This document shows, in pieces, positions 1 to 7,772 of a DNA stretch of 54,880 nucleotides. Location: contig CABZMK010000008.1 in the NCBI GenBank assembly GCA_902526865.1, forward strand, positions 1-54,880, written 5' to 3'. Within the stretch, counting starts at the first letter, position 1. The number at the start of each line of letters is the position of its first letter. The notes under the pieces are model-generated. The model saw nothing but the letters and a program-made list of their open reading frames with translations. It was not told the origin of the DNA and searched no databases. A program made the position numbers and the translations under genes. Source of the stretch: an uncultured Alphaproteobacteria bacterium. GTDB taxonomy: Bacteria; Pseudomonadota; Alphaproteobacteria; Methylaequorales; Methylaequoraceae.

Positions 1-264
1 GGCGTCTATCCAAAAAAAAAGTTCAGGAAAAATTCGAAGAATTTTTTCAATAATAATATCGTTGTTACCAATTTTTCTTATTGCGTCAAGATCAGCAATA
101 TAAATTTTTTTTAAATTTATCTTTTCTTGAAAACTTTGTATTAGTTTAATGGGATTTGAAAAGTCTTCTTCTTTAATATGTAACGGCTTGTAGTTGATTC
201 TTATTCCAGCATATGCTTTTACAGCTTTACCATTTACAATATCAACTGCTAATATAACACTCAT
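1..264 (-). CDS. HisA/HisF-like TIM-barrel protein of the C1-carrier cluster (3' part cut by window edge)
   Basis: An ATG at 264 opens a frame that runs off the left edge after 88 codons. The start (MSVILAVDIVNGKAVKAYAG) has the HisA-type pattern in which an Asp begins the first barrel strand and is followed by a V-x-G-x-A-V motif; IADLDAIRK resembles the second strand. Such HisA-related proteins (the hisAF_rel group) occur beside H4MPT and methanofuran genes in methylotrophs and archaea, where their reaction is not settled. It is divergent from the ATP-grasp gene with only 12 bp between the start codons. True HisA is a less likely alternative, since no histidine genes flank it. Confidence 0.6.
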   Translation of the reverse strand, partial: MSVILAVDIVNGKAVKAYAGIRINYKPLHIKEEDFSNPIKLIQSFQEKINLKKIYIADLDAIRKIGNNDIIIEKILRIFPELFFWIDA

Positions 265-276
265 TATATTTAAATT

Positions 277-1233
277 ATGAAAAAACTAATTTTACTTGAG
301 TACTTCACTTCACAGTCTTCAATATTAAAAAGTAGAGATAAAGAAATTTTTAGTGAAGCACTAAATCTCGCAGATTCAATTATTAGAAATTTTATAAAAA
401 GTCGTGACATCGAAAGAATCTATGTAATAAGAAATAAAAACTTAAAAACAATCAAATCAAAAAAAGTTAAAACTTACTTTACCAATCCTAGAACATCTTA
501 CACCGATATTTTAAAAAAATTCAAGAAGAAAAGTGAAGTTATTATAATCGCACCTGAAACAAATAATCTTTCTTCAAAAATCTACTCTCATGTTTCGCAA
601 AATCATGAGGTATTAGGGCCGAATATTTCTTCTTTAAATATATTTTCTTCTAAAACCAAAATGCTAATGAAGTTGAGGAGATTAAATTTACCTATTGTCG
701 AAAATTACAATTTGAATCTTAACTATAAAGGAAAAATTATTTTCAAGCCAGACACTGGTGCAGGTTCAGAAAATACATTTGTTACAAACAAGAATAATTA
801 CGAAAAAAAAAAAGGATATCTTGTTCAAAAATTTTATAGTGGAAAAAAAGGAAGTTTTCTTATGTTATGTAAAAACGGTAAATCAAAAGTAATTTGTTGC
901 AATGAACAATTATTAAATTTAAAAAAAGAAAAAATCCAACAAGTCGGCTGCATTATGGGAGGGTTAGAAAAGTATCGAAATGAAATTGAAATAATAGCAA
1001 ATAGAATATCCAAAAATTTTAGAGGTCTTTTTGGAATTGTCGGTGTTGATATAGTGATAGAAAACAAGAAATGGCTAATAATAGAGATTAATCCTAGGTT
1101 CACAAGTGCCTACAGTGGACTTAACAAATCCTACAGTTCATTTACAATTAAAGATATTACAGATTTCTACGTTCATAAAAAATTAAATAACACGCAACCT
1201 AGATTTTTGAAAAAATACGAGTATTATTTTTAA
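277..1233 (+). CDS. ATP-grasp ligase, MfnD-like (tyramine-glutamate ligase type) of methylofuran synthesis
   Basis: A 318-residue protein. The central GKIIFKPDTGAGSENTF is an ATP-grasp nucleotide-binding strand with a Gly-rich loop, and the C-terminal KKWLIIEINPRFTSAYSG is the usual E-x-N-P-R metal-binding end of the fold. ATP-grasp proteins of this kind sit in H4MPT clusters; the archaeal relative MfnD joins glutamate to tyramine in methanofuran synthesis. The substrate here is inferred from that family and from the mfnB- and mfnF-like neighbours. Its stop overlaps the next start by one base (TAATG), so the two genes are probably translationally coupled. The frame contains an 11-A run at 803-813. 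Confidence 0.65.
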   Translation: MKKLILLEYFTSQSSILKSRDKEIFSEALNLADSIIRNFIKSRDIERIYVIRNKNLKTIKSKKVKTYFTNPRTSYTDILKKFKKKSEVIIIAPETNNLSSKIYSHVSQNHEVLGPNISSLNIFSSKTKMLMKLRRLNLPIVENYNLNLNYKGKIIFKPDTGAGSENTFVTNKNNYEKKKGYLVQKFYSGKKGSFLMLCKNGKSKVICCNEQLLNLKKEKIQQVGCIMGGLEKYRNEIEIIANRISKNFRGLFGIVGVDIVIENKKWLIIEINPRFTSAYSGLNKSYSSFTIKDITDFYVHKKLNNTQPRFLKKYEYYF

Positions 1234-2255
1234 TGCTTAAAGTTTCACACTTAGGAATAGATATTGGTGGTGCACACTTAAAAGTCATTGGTGTCGATAA
1301 AAGGAACAAGGTGGTACTTGTTGATTATATGAGTTGCGCGATATGGGAAGGGATAGAAAAACTCCAAGCAAAGATCCGAAATATAAATAATATAATAAAT
1401 AATAATTCAGTTAAATGTGGAATTACCATGTCTGGAGAGATGTGTGATAATTTTAAAAACAGACTTATAGGTGCAAAAATCCTAATCAAGGAATGTAATA
1501 ACCTCCGATTTAACAATTTTTTTTACGTTGGCTCTAAAGAGATTTTTACAAAAAAACCTAACTATAAACACCTTATTTCACTTAATTGGCACAGTATTGG
1601 CAGATTTTTAGAAAATAAAATTGAAAGCTGCATTGCCATAGATTTTGGGTCAACAACCACAGATTTTATTTGTATTAAAAACAACAAAATCGTTAATAAA
1701 TTTACAGATGATTATTCAAGAATAAATAATGCTGAGCTTTTATACACAGGTTTTACAAGAACTCCTATATTTGGTGTAACGAACCAAATAAATTATAATA
1801 AAAAAAAACTAAAAATTATTCCGGAATTTTTCTCAAATACATCAGATATTTATAGAGTTTTGGGTAGATTAGATAAACAAATTGATCTGGATGATACTGC
1901 TGACAAATCTAGAAAAAACATAACTCAAAGTCTTATTAGATTATCGAGAAGTTTTGGATTTGATTACAAATCAAAAAATTTAAAAAAACTTAAAATAATT
2001 TCACAACAAATCTCATTTATACAATTAAACCAAATTTTTCAAATAATATTAGAACTTCAAAAAAAATTTTTATTGAAAAAACAACCGGTTGTTATTTCAG
2101 GCATTGGTCAAGATGTTCTATATAATTATTTAAAAAAAAAAAAATTAGAGACCTTTTACTTTAAACAATTTTTAAATAAATCAAGACTTAATAAGGAGGC
2201 CTCTTTTCACGCGCCTGCAGTTTCGATTGCTTTATTATTACCAAGATTAAAATGA
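1233..2255 (+). CDS. MfnF-like protein of the H4MPT-linked C1 transfer pathway family (ASKHA fold)
   Basis: A 340-residue protein. The N-terminal LGIDIGGAHLKVIGVD is an ASKHA-type phosphate-1 loop, and IAIDFGSTTTDFICI near residue 140 is a second phosphate loop, as in the hydantoinase/oxoprolinase-like family annotated as H4MPT-linked C1 transfer pathway protein. The archaeal member MfnF condenses the furan pyrophosphate with gamma-glutamyltyramine. That role is inferred here from family and neighbours. The 3' end overlaps the convergent mfnB by 49 bp. A run of 13 A (2132-2144) encodes Lys residues and is a possible slippage or sequencing-error site. Confidence 0.65.
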   Translation: MLKVSHLGIDIGGAHLKVIGVDKRNKVVLVDYMSCAIWEGIEKLQAKIRNINNIINNNSVKCGITMSGEMCDNFKNRLIGAKILIKECNNLRFNNFFYVGSKEIFTKKPNYKHLISLNWHSIGRFLENKIESCIAIDFGSTTTDFICIKNNKIVNKFTDDYSRINNAELLYTGFTRTPIFGVTNQINYNKKKLKIIPEFFSNTSDIYRVLGRLDKQIDLDDTADKSRKNITQSLIRLSRSFGFDYKSKNLKKLKIISQQISFIQLNQIFQIILELQKKFLLKKQPVVISGIGQDVLYNYLKKKKLETFYFKQFLNKSRLNKEASFHAPAVSIALLLPRLK

Positions 2256-2938
2256 CGTGATATTTTCTTTAATTTTCTTGTATCAACCTCAGACATTCTT
2301 TTGTTGAATTTACAAATTGCAGATCTAAACCCGAGGATATTTGGTTTAAGCTTCATCATTAAGGGAATGTGAGTTTCTTTTAAAGAGCCAGCCAAGCCAA
2401 TTTTTATGTCAAACTTTTTACATTTAGAAATGAATTTATCTAGTTTAGAAATATTACAAAATGATAAAAGGTCACCATTATTTTTGTCATATGTATCTAA
2501 CATTATATATTTGATTCCACATTCATCAAATAAATCTAACTTTTTATATACTAAATTAAAGTGATTGCAAATGTCTACAAATACGACACACACCAATTTT
2601 GTTTTAAACTGTCTTTCTCCTAAAAATTTTATTTTATCAAATAAATTTTTTATATTCATGGATAACAAACCAAACTTGATATAATCTAAATTTAACTTAT
2701 CAAATTGTTTTAATTTAATCAGAAATTTATCATTAATAAAAATATCACCTAAAGTTGCCGAAATCTCAATTTGTTTTTTAAATCTACATATTACTTTTTT
2801 TATATCTTGTAAATCCCATGCGCCTATGGAACCATTTAGAGGATCTTTTAAATCAAGAATATCGACTTCATTGATAATTTCCTCAGAAAGTTCATCAAGT
2901 TTTCTCAAGCTAATCAGCAAATTAGTTGTTACCGACAT
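2207..2938 (-). CDS. mfnB: (5-formylfuran-3-yl)methyl phosphate synthase, MfnB-like
   Basis: MfnB makes the furan ring of methanofuran/methylofuran from two glyceraldehyde-3-phosphates. The 243-residue protein has LDLKDPLNGSIGA (K31), DYIKFG (K88) and LDTYDK (D148 and K152). These match in order and spacing the Lys, Lys and Asp-x3-Lys active-site residues known in the archaeal enzyme. An upstream in-frame ATG at 2962 would overlap DUF447 by 14 bp. I prefer the ATG at 2938 because AGGTGAG lies 9 nt upstream, at 2948-2954, overlapping the stop codon of DUF447. Last gene of the leftward operon; its 3' end overlaps the convergent mfnF-like gene. Confidence 0.8.
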   Translation of the reverse strand: MSVTTNLLISLRKLDELSEEIINEVDILDLKDPLNGSIGAWDLQDIKKVICRFKKQIEISATLGDIFINDKFLIKLKQFDKLNLDYIKFGLLSMNIKNLFDKIKFLGERQFKTKLVCVVFVDICNHFNLVYKKLDLFDECGIKYIMLDTYDKNNGDLLSFCNISKLDKFISKCKKFDIKIGLAGSLKETHIPLMMKLKPNILGFRSAICKFNKRMSEVDTRKLKKISRHFNLGNNKAIETAGA

Positions 2939-2948
2939 GTTTTTATAC

Positions 2949-3500
2949 TCACCTAGATTCATTATAAATAAATTTACTTATTAGGTTCCAACTTTTTCTC
3001 TCTTTAATCCCAGCTGTTTTTTCGACAGAATTTTTTAAGCCTTCCAATTCTTTTAATATTTGCTTTTTCTTTAAAATTTTTACCCTCGAAGCTAAAATAC
3101 ATGCTTCAATCAAAGAATTTCTTGCTCTGTTAAAGCCCTCAAATCGCTTGTGTTCTTCTTTATTTATGATCTTACATTTGAAAATTGGTCTTACTTTATT
3201 TTCTTTAATGGATTCAACAACAACCTCATCATGCGCCAAAGCATCTTTTAAAAAATAACTATTAATTTTTGAACATTTTTTTTTCTGAAAGTTCTTCCTT
3301 CCTAATATACAATTTACAAAAAAGCTAGCGTCATCAGTATAATTAATAGATGCATTACCTGTAGCTCTAAGGTTATTTAATGTAGTTGAAGGTATATAGG
3401 GTGAAATTAATATGTAATTTTTATTTTTTTTTATTCCAAAAGGTGCAAAATTAACATTTCCTTGATTATTCTTTGTACAAATTATTGTTTCAATAATCAT
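2949..3500 (-). CDS. DUF447-family protein (FMN-binding split-barrel-like) of the H4MPT cluster
   Basis: 183 residues. It begins MIIETIICTKNNQGNVNFAPFGI and then YILISPYIPSTTLNNLRATGNASINYTDD, the pattern of DUF447, a split-barrel flavin-type fold that recurs in archaeal and bacterial H4MPT/methanofuran clusters. Its reaction is unknown to me; an oxidoreductase step is only a guess. Its ATG overlaps the stop of the DHPS-like gene by four bases (ATGA), placing it firmly in this operon. Confidence 0.65.
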   Translation of the reverse strand: MIIETIICTKNNQGNVNFAPFGIKKNKNYILISPYIPSTTLNNLRATGNASINYTDDASFFVNCILGRKNFQKKKCSKINSYFLKDALAHDEVVVESIKENKVRPIFKCKIINKEEHKRFEGFNRARNSLIEACILASRVKILKKKQILKELEGLKNSVEKTAGIKERKSWNLISKFIYNESR

Positions 3501-4876
3501 TTTTTTTGCGTTGATTTTAATTTTGGGCGTTTTTTCAAACTAACTTTTTTTACTTTTGATGCAACACCCCATTTTAATTCATTATCTTGATCGTAATTTT
3601 TACCCAGTTGCCAAGCAATTTGGGCTCTAGCAAGCTCTACACCTAGATAAAAAGCATGGCTAGCATCATTTTCAACTTTTAGCTTATCATAAAAATCAAA
3701 TGGATCAATTTTAACTAAATGAGTTTCACAATTAAAAATATTAATGCCATCCTCACCTACATAAATTCTAAAATTTTTATCTTTAATAAAACTACTTATT
3801 TCTTTAATCTCTTTTTTTGATTTTCTTGAAGGTTTTCTCTCAGCCATTCCCATAAGACTGTTATCTATTCTAAATGGTAACCGTTTATTTTGTTTTGAAA
3901 AGTGCATTATTTTTCTTGCGGCATCAGTTTCTTTAATTGAATTTTTACAATGACCACTTACTTGAACCACGAGAACAGCATCGATAGATAATTCTGAAAC
4001 CAATCCCATCAATGTAGCGTTTACACCTGCTGAATCACTGTCAGTAAGTTCAGTTAAATTTCCTGTTCCCATGAAAATTTTAATTTTAGGATAATTTTTC
4101 CTTAACTTAACATATCGCATAATTGATTCGGTAAATCCGTAATGAATAGGATCAAGAATTGGATCTGCAAAAAAGGGTCTTTTATTAATTTCTAATTTTT
4201 TAATCGTTCGTTCAAGAGACTTCAAATCTCCTGGCTTAGAAGGGATTACAACTGGAACACTTTTGACTTCATCTAAAATATGAAGATTTTTTTCATTTAC
4301 ACTTAAAATGAAGTCTGCGCCAGAGTTAGCACCACGAATTAATTCCTCTGAATTTGCCGAATCCACAGACACTTTAAATCCATCACACTTCAGTGCTTTA
4401 ATTGTATCTTCTAGATGTTCAAATTTGGTATCAGGCATGCAACCAAGATCTATAACATTAGCTCCTTGATTTTTATAATCTTTAGCAACTTGCATTATTT
4501 TTCTAATACTCATATCTGCAGCATCTACAATTTCTGCAAATATTTCACATTCATATTCTAGTAATTCATTATCTGGTTTTTTTAGACCGAAATAATCAGG
4601 CAAATGGCTTATGTCATCTGGTCCCCTTTCTACAGGAATATTAAAATATCTGCTAAGTTTTTTTAAATCACCCCTAAATTTTCCGGGAACAATAATTCTG
4701 TCTGCATTTTGCTCTTTGTCTAATCTTCTCATAATAATATTTTCAGACATTAACGCTGCAACGTTAACCCCAATCTGATTGATTTTATATCTAAACTCAG
4801 GTTTCATCGAGGATAAGATTCTTTTCAATTGTCTTTCAGCAAGTTTTCCTGTCAGGAATAAGATTTTTTCAGACAT
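3497..4876 (-). CDS. Dihydropteroate synthase-related protein of H4MPT biosynthesis
   Basis: 459 residues. The middle (GANVIDLGCMPDTKFEHLEDTIKALKCDGFKVSVDS) and FADPILDPIHYGFTESI, IFMGTGNLTELTDSDSAG are barrel strands of a dihydropteroate-synthase-like TIM barrel. An extra N-terminal domain of roughly 130 residues and a C-terminal domain make it longer than folate DHPS (about 280 residues), as in the DHPS-related family of H4MPT organisms. It is expected to work near pterin-aryl coupling in H4MPT synthesis, but the exact step is inferred. The start overlaps the end of the DmrB-like gene by 25 bp. Confidence 0.7.
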   Translation of the reverse strand: MSEKILFLTGKLAERQLKRILSSMKPEFRYKINQIGVNVAALMSENIIMRRLDKEQNADRIIVPGKFRGDLKKLSRYFNIPVERGPDDISHLPDYFGLKKPDNELLEYECEIFAEIVDAADMSIRKIMQVAKDYKNQGANVIDLGCMPDTKFEHLEDTIKALKCDGFKVSVDSANSEELIRGANSGADFILSVNEKNLHILDEVKSVPVVIPSKPGDLKSLERTIKKLEINKRPFFADPILDPIHYGFTESIMRYVKLRKNYPKIKIFMGTGNLTELTDSDSAGVNATLMGLVSELSIDAVLVVQVSGHCKNSIKETDAARKIMHFSKQNKRLPFRIDNSLMGMAERKPSRKSKKEIKEISSFIKDKNFRIYVGEDGINIFNCETHLVKIDPFDFYDKLKVENDASHAFYLGVELARAQIAWQLGKNYDQDNELKWGVASKVKKVSLKKRPKLKSTQKK

Positions 4877-5406
4877 TTTTCTCTTTCAGTTATTTCTGAC
4901 TCAAGCTCCTTAAAACTCATTACAACTTTTGTAATAGAAAATTTTTTTAATTTCTCAACATTTTCTAAATCGATTGCTCGAGGAAATACGTCTACAATAC
5001 CACCAGGTGCCATTGTTTTTAATTCCGGAGCGGTATCACATGGAAAAAAAATACAATTAACGTTGCATTTTCCTGATTGTGCAAAAATATTTGTTGCGAG
5101 GGTATCTGAAATGCCATAAACACATTTTGCTACTGTGTTACTAGATGTAGGAGCCATAACAAGAGTATGATATGTTCCCTTGTAAAAATTTCCAACAGAT
5201 GCCGAGCTAGCAGAATTATCTTGGTAAACTTTAACGCTCTTTGACACTTTTCCCTTTTTTTTATACATAACTAAAACTTCTTCTGCTGCCTTAGAAATAA
5301 ATAAATCTACTTTTTCTAAATTGTTTATTAGATCTATTGTTTCGGTGAAGAAATGCCCTGACCCTGTTAAAACCCAAGCCCATCTTTTTTCAATTTTTTT
5401 GTTCAT
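4852..5406 (-). CDS. dmrB: Flavoprotein, dihydromethanopterin reductase (DmrB-like)
   Basis: 184 residues with a flavoprotein Rossmann pattern: WAWVLTGSGHFFTETIDLI at the N terminus, then LVMAPTSSNTVAKCVYGISDTLATN, and CIFFPCDT. This is typical of the HFCD/archaeoflavoprotein family that includes DmrB, which reduces dihydromethanopterin to H4MPT, the last step of carrier synthesis. An in-frame TTG lies one codon upstream, but the ATG at 5406 is preferred because it forms a TGATG junction with the kinase gene's stop. Confidence 0.65.
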   Translation of the reverse strand: MNKKIEKRWAWVLTGSGHFFTETIDLINNLEKVDLFISKAAEEVLVMYKKKGKVSKSVKVYQDNSASSASVGNFYKGTYHTLVMAPTSSNTVAKCVYGISDTLATNIFAQSGKCNVNCIFFPCDTAPELKTMAPGGIVDVFPRAIDLENVEKLKKFSITKVVMSFKELESEITEREKCLKKSYS

Positions 5407-6017
5407 CAAAGTTTAACCTCACTTAATTCTAAAAAAAATTCTCTGAAAGTGTTAGAACTTTCAATTAAATTTATAATATCTTGTCCGATAATTTTTATGT
5501 TTGTTGACTCAATCAAATACTTGTCAACGTTTTTATCCAACACTCCATTATCTTGCAGATATTTTAATTTATATTTTTTTTTTTCAAAGGTTAAAGATTT
5601 TACATAAAGTAATCCAGATGAATTTATTTTGCTATGAAGCCATGCAGCAACTGAGTCAGATGTTGATTCCCAATTTTTTATAAAAGTGGAATCGTTTTTT
5701 AAAATCAAAGAAGGAAGCCAAATTTTTAACATTTTATTCGAGAGCCGGAGAGATTCTATGTCATCAACCAAACAAATATTATTATCGATTTCTTTTAAAA
5801 GATGCGAAAATAATTCTGTAGCTTTCAGCGCAATAAAATTACCAGTTTTCTCGGACATTCTTTTATTTTCATAAACTAATCTCACTGAATCTGAAAACAC
5901 CCCTCCGCCATTAACAATGATAATATTGTCTTTGTTAGATAATCTTTGAAGATTCTTAATTATATTGCTTAAATTGGGGTTATTTATCCAACTACCACCT
6001 ATTTTTACAATCCACAT
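5406..6017 (-). CDS. Amino-acid-kinase-fold kinase of the methylofuran/H4MPT cluster
   Basis: 203 residues. MWIVKIGGSWINNP and IIIVNGGGVFSDSVR are the two Gly-rich loops of the aspartate/glutamate/uridylate kinase fold, and STSDSVAAWLHSKI near residue 120 fits its nucleotide-binding part. It is shorter than ArgB-type kinases. In C1-carrier clusters a kinase of this type could phosphorylate the furan phosphate before MfnF acts, as archaeal MfnE does; that is inference from context. It lies 19 bp after the FolB-like gene and is coupled to dmrB by TGATG. Confidence 0.6.
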   Translation of the reverse strand: MWIVKIGGSWINNPNLSNIIKNLQRLSNKDNIIIVNGGGVFSDSVRLVYENKRMSEKTGNFIALKATELFSHLLKEIDNNICLVDDIESLRLSNKMLKIWLPSLILKNDSTFIKNWESTSDSVAAWLHSKINSSGLLYVKSLTFEKKKYKLKYLQDNGVLDKNVDKYLIESTNIKIIGQDIINLIESSNTFREFFLELSEVKL

Positions 6018-6036
6018 AACATTTTTTGAAATGGAG

Positions 6037-6528
6037 TTATTTTTTTATTTTTTTGATATTAGTCCTTGTAGATTTTCTTACTGAATGATCTCTTTTACTC
6101 CTAACTAGTTCAATGCCCACACTCTTTGTTTCGGAAAAAACATCTAACTTTTCCAATTTCATCCATACTGACATAATCCTTGATTCTTCAAAACACATAT
6201 CCATAATTTTTTCACCAAGGGTTTCCAGTAGTTCGATATGTCCCCTTGAAATTATATTTTTTAATTTTTTTATGATTTGCTCGTATGAAACAACATTGTT
6301 AATGTTCTCCTCGACTTTATCTAAATTGTCGAGGGCTTGAATAGATAAAGAAATAGAGACTCTTTGTTTTTTTACCTTTTCATGTTCATGAATTCCGATT
6401 GATACCATAAGCACAAGTTCGTTGATTTGAACTTGATAGGTTCCTTTGTTATCCACAAGGAAATCTTGTTCAGATGGTACCCAAGAGCCTGTTGAAATAA
6501 CTGAAATATTTTTGTATTTATTTGACAT
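6037..6528 (-). CDS. Dihydroneopterin aldolase-like protein (FolB family), first gene of the H4MPT operon
   Basis: 163 residues. From about residue 34, VQINELVLMVSIGIHEHEKVKKQRVSISL is the FolB N-terminal strand and pterin-binding region, followed by VVSYEQIIKKLKNII and IELLETLGEKI (family Tyr and Glu). The first 30 residues are an extension compared with usual FolB of about 120 residues, and no internal Met would remove it cleanly. It should cleave dihydroneopterin to the hydroxymethylpterin used for H4MPT. First gene of the leftward operon, divergent from the exported protein gene at 6581 with a 52-bp gap. Confidence 0.7.
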   Translation of the reverse strand: MSNKYKNISVISTGSWVPSEQDFLVDNKGTYQVQINELVLMVSIGIHEHEKVKKQRVSISLSIQALDNLDKVEENINNVVSYEQIIKKLKNIISRGHIELLETLGEKIMDMCFEESRIMSVWMKLEKLDVFSETKSVGIELVRSKRDHSVRKSTRTNIKKIKK

Positions 6529-6580
6529 AAGTAAAATCTTTATTGAAAATCATAAAATTATAGATCATAAATATAACGTA

Positions 6581-7414
6581 ATGATAAATAATAACAAATT
6601 AAATTCTTCAAATAGTATATCAGTTATTTTATTGGTAATACTTTTCCTATTGTCAAACCTCTCTTTTGCTGCTGACAGTGATGCCAATCCAGATGATTTC
6701 TCAAATGCTGAAAATGCTGAAGAAAAAAGAGCTAAATGGGGAACAGAAGATTTTAAGCTTGAGCTGATAAAAGAAATGTCAAGTGCAAACATTGCACTTT
6801 TTATCGATGAACATCTAAAAACTATTACAGAACCATCGAGAATATTTTATAAGTTTCAGAAGGAATCTACTAGAGAAGATAATTTTATTGGTAATGTTGT
6901 TTTAAACATCGTTAAAATAGACGAAGATAACACGAAACACATTACTTTTAGATATCTAAAAGGAAGAAATAAAGTCAGATTTCCCCCTCAAATAGGTGCT
7001 AAAGGAAACCCAGTTTTTATGCTTTTTTTTGAGAGGGACTCCAGAGATATGCAAAGATTAACTGGGGGCAATGCTCTTTTTTTTCGGAGCAGAATACGAC
7101 ACACGATCGCAGCTACTGAAATAAAAGACATTAGAATTAATTACAACAATCAGGAAATCACAGCTAAAGAAATTGCGTTTCAGCCATTTACAAAAACTGA
7201 ATTAAAAAACCGAGTTTCTAGATATAAAACAAAAAAATTTATTATTACAATGTCCGAAGATATACCTGGTTATATTTTTAAAATTGAAGCCTTTATCAAG
7301 GATTTGGAAAACCCTGATGACATGGTAAAAGAAGTACTTGAGTTTCAGGGCATTAGAACCAACAAAGAACTTAGAGAAGAATATAAAAAAAGGAAGGATA
7401 AAAATAAATCATGA
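6581..7414 (+). CDS. Unrecognised exported protein upstream of the xox island
   Basis: 277 residues from the ATG at 6581. Reading upstream in the same frame would overlap the FolB-like gene, and only the 6581 start places a signal peptide at the N terminus (hydrophobic stretch VILLVILFLLSNLSFAADS, likely cleaved after SFA). The mature part is mixed charged with alternating hydrophobic strands, no Cys and no enzyme motif that I recognise. The next gene starts inside its stop (ATGA overlap), so the two exported proteins are probably made together. Function unknown; by context it may belong to methanol oxidation in the periplasm. Confidence 0.7.
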   Translation: MINNNKLNSSNSISVILLVILFLLSNLSFAADSDANPDDFSNAENAEEKRAKWGTEDFKLELIKEMSSANIALFIDEHLKTITEPSRIFYKFQKESTREDNFIGNVVLNIVKIDEDNTKHITFRYLKGRNKVRFPPQIGAKGNPVFMLFFERDSRDMQRLTGGNALFFRSRIRHTIAATEIKDIRINYNNQEITAKEIAFQPFTKTELKNRVSRYKTKKFIITMSEDIPGYIFKIEAFIKDLENPDDMVKEVLEFQGIRTNKELREEYKKRKDKNKS

Positions 7415-7752
7415 TAAATAAACTATTAGTTTCAATCAGTTTAATCTTAGCAACATTACTGTTTAATAAATCTCATTCAAATGATTTCCCAACGCTAGCA
7501 CGTTCAGAATTTGTGTTTGCATGCATGTCTTCTAATGCTTCAAATAGAGATTTTATGGCAAAGTGTTCATGTGCAATTGATGAAATTGCTAAAAGGATGA
7601 CTTTCAAAGAATACGCTCAAGCTGAAGCCATAGCAAGACTTTGGGAAGGAAACAGTCCCAGAGAAGAGGCTTTTAAAAGTGTAGGACTTTCAAAAGATAG
7701 GATGCAAAAGCTATTCAGAGCTCAAGCAGCTTCTGAATTAGAGTGTTTTTAA
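7411..7752 (+). CDS. Small exported Cys-containing protein, unrecognised
   Basis: 113 residues with a signal peptide (MINKLLVSISLILATLLFNKSHS). The mature part has four Cys (FACMSSN, KCSCAID and a C-terminal ECF), suggesting disulfides, in a helical, Ala-rich body. There is no CxxCH, so it is not a c-type cytochrome. Small secreted proteins with a C-x-C-A-x-D pattern occur near methanol dehydrogenase genes in some methylotrophs (recollection, not tested). It overlaps the previous gene by 4 bp with AGGAAGG upstream. The end is convergent with the SoxYZ-like gene, 20 bp apart. Confidence 0.7.
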   Translation: MINKLLVSISLILATLLFNKSHSNDFPTLARSEFVFACMSSNASNRDFMAKCSCAIDEIAKRMTFKEYAQAEAIARLWEGNSPREEAFKSVGLSKDRMQKLFRAQAASELECF

Positions 7753-7772
7753 TTATTTAAAGTTAAAATTTG

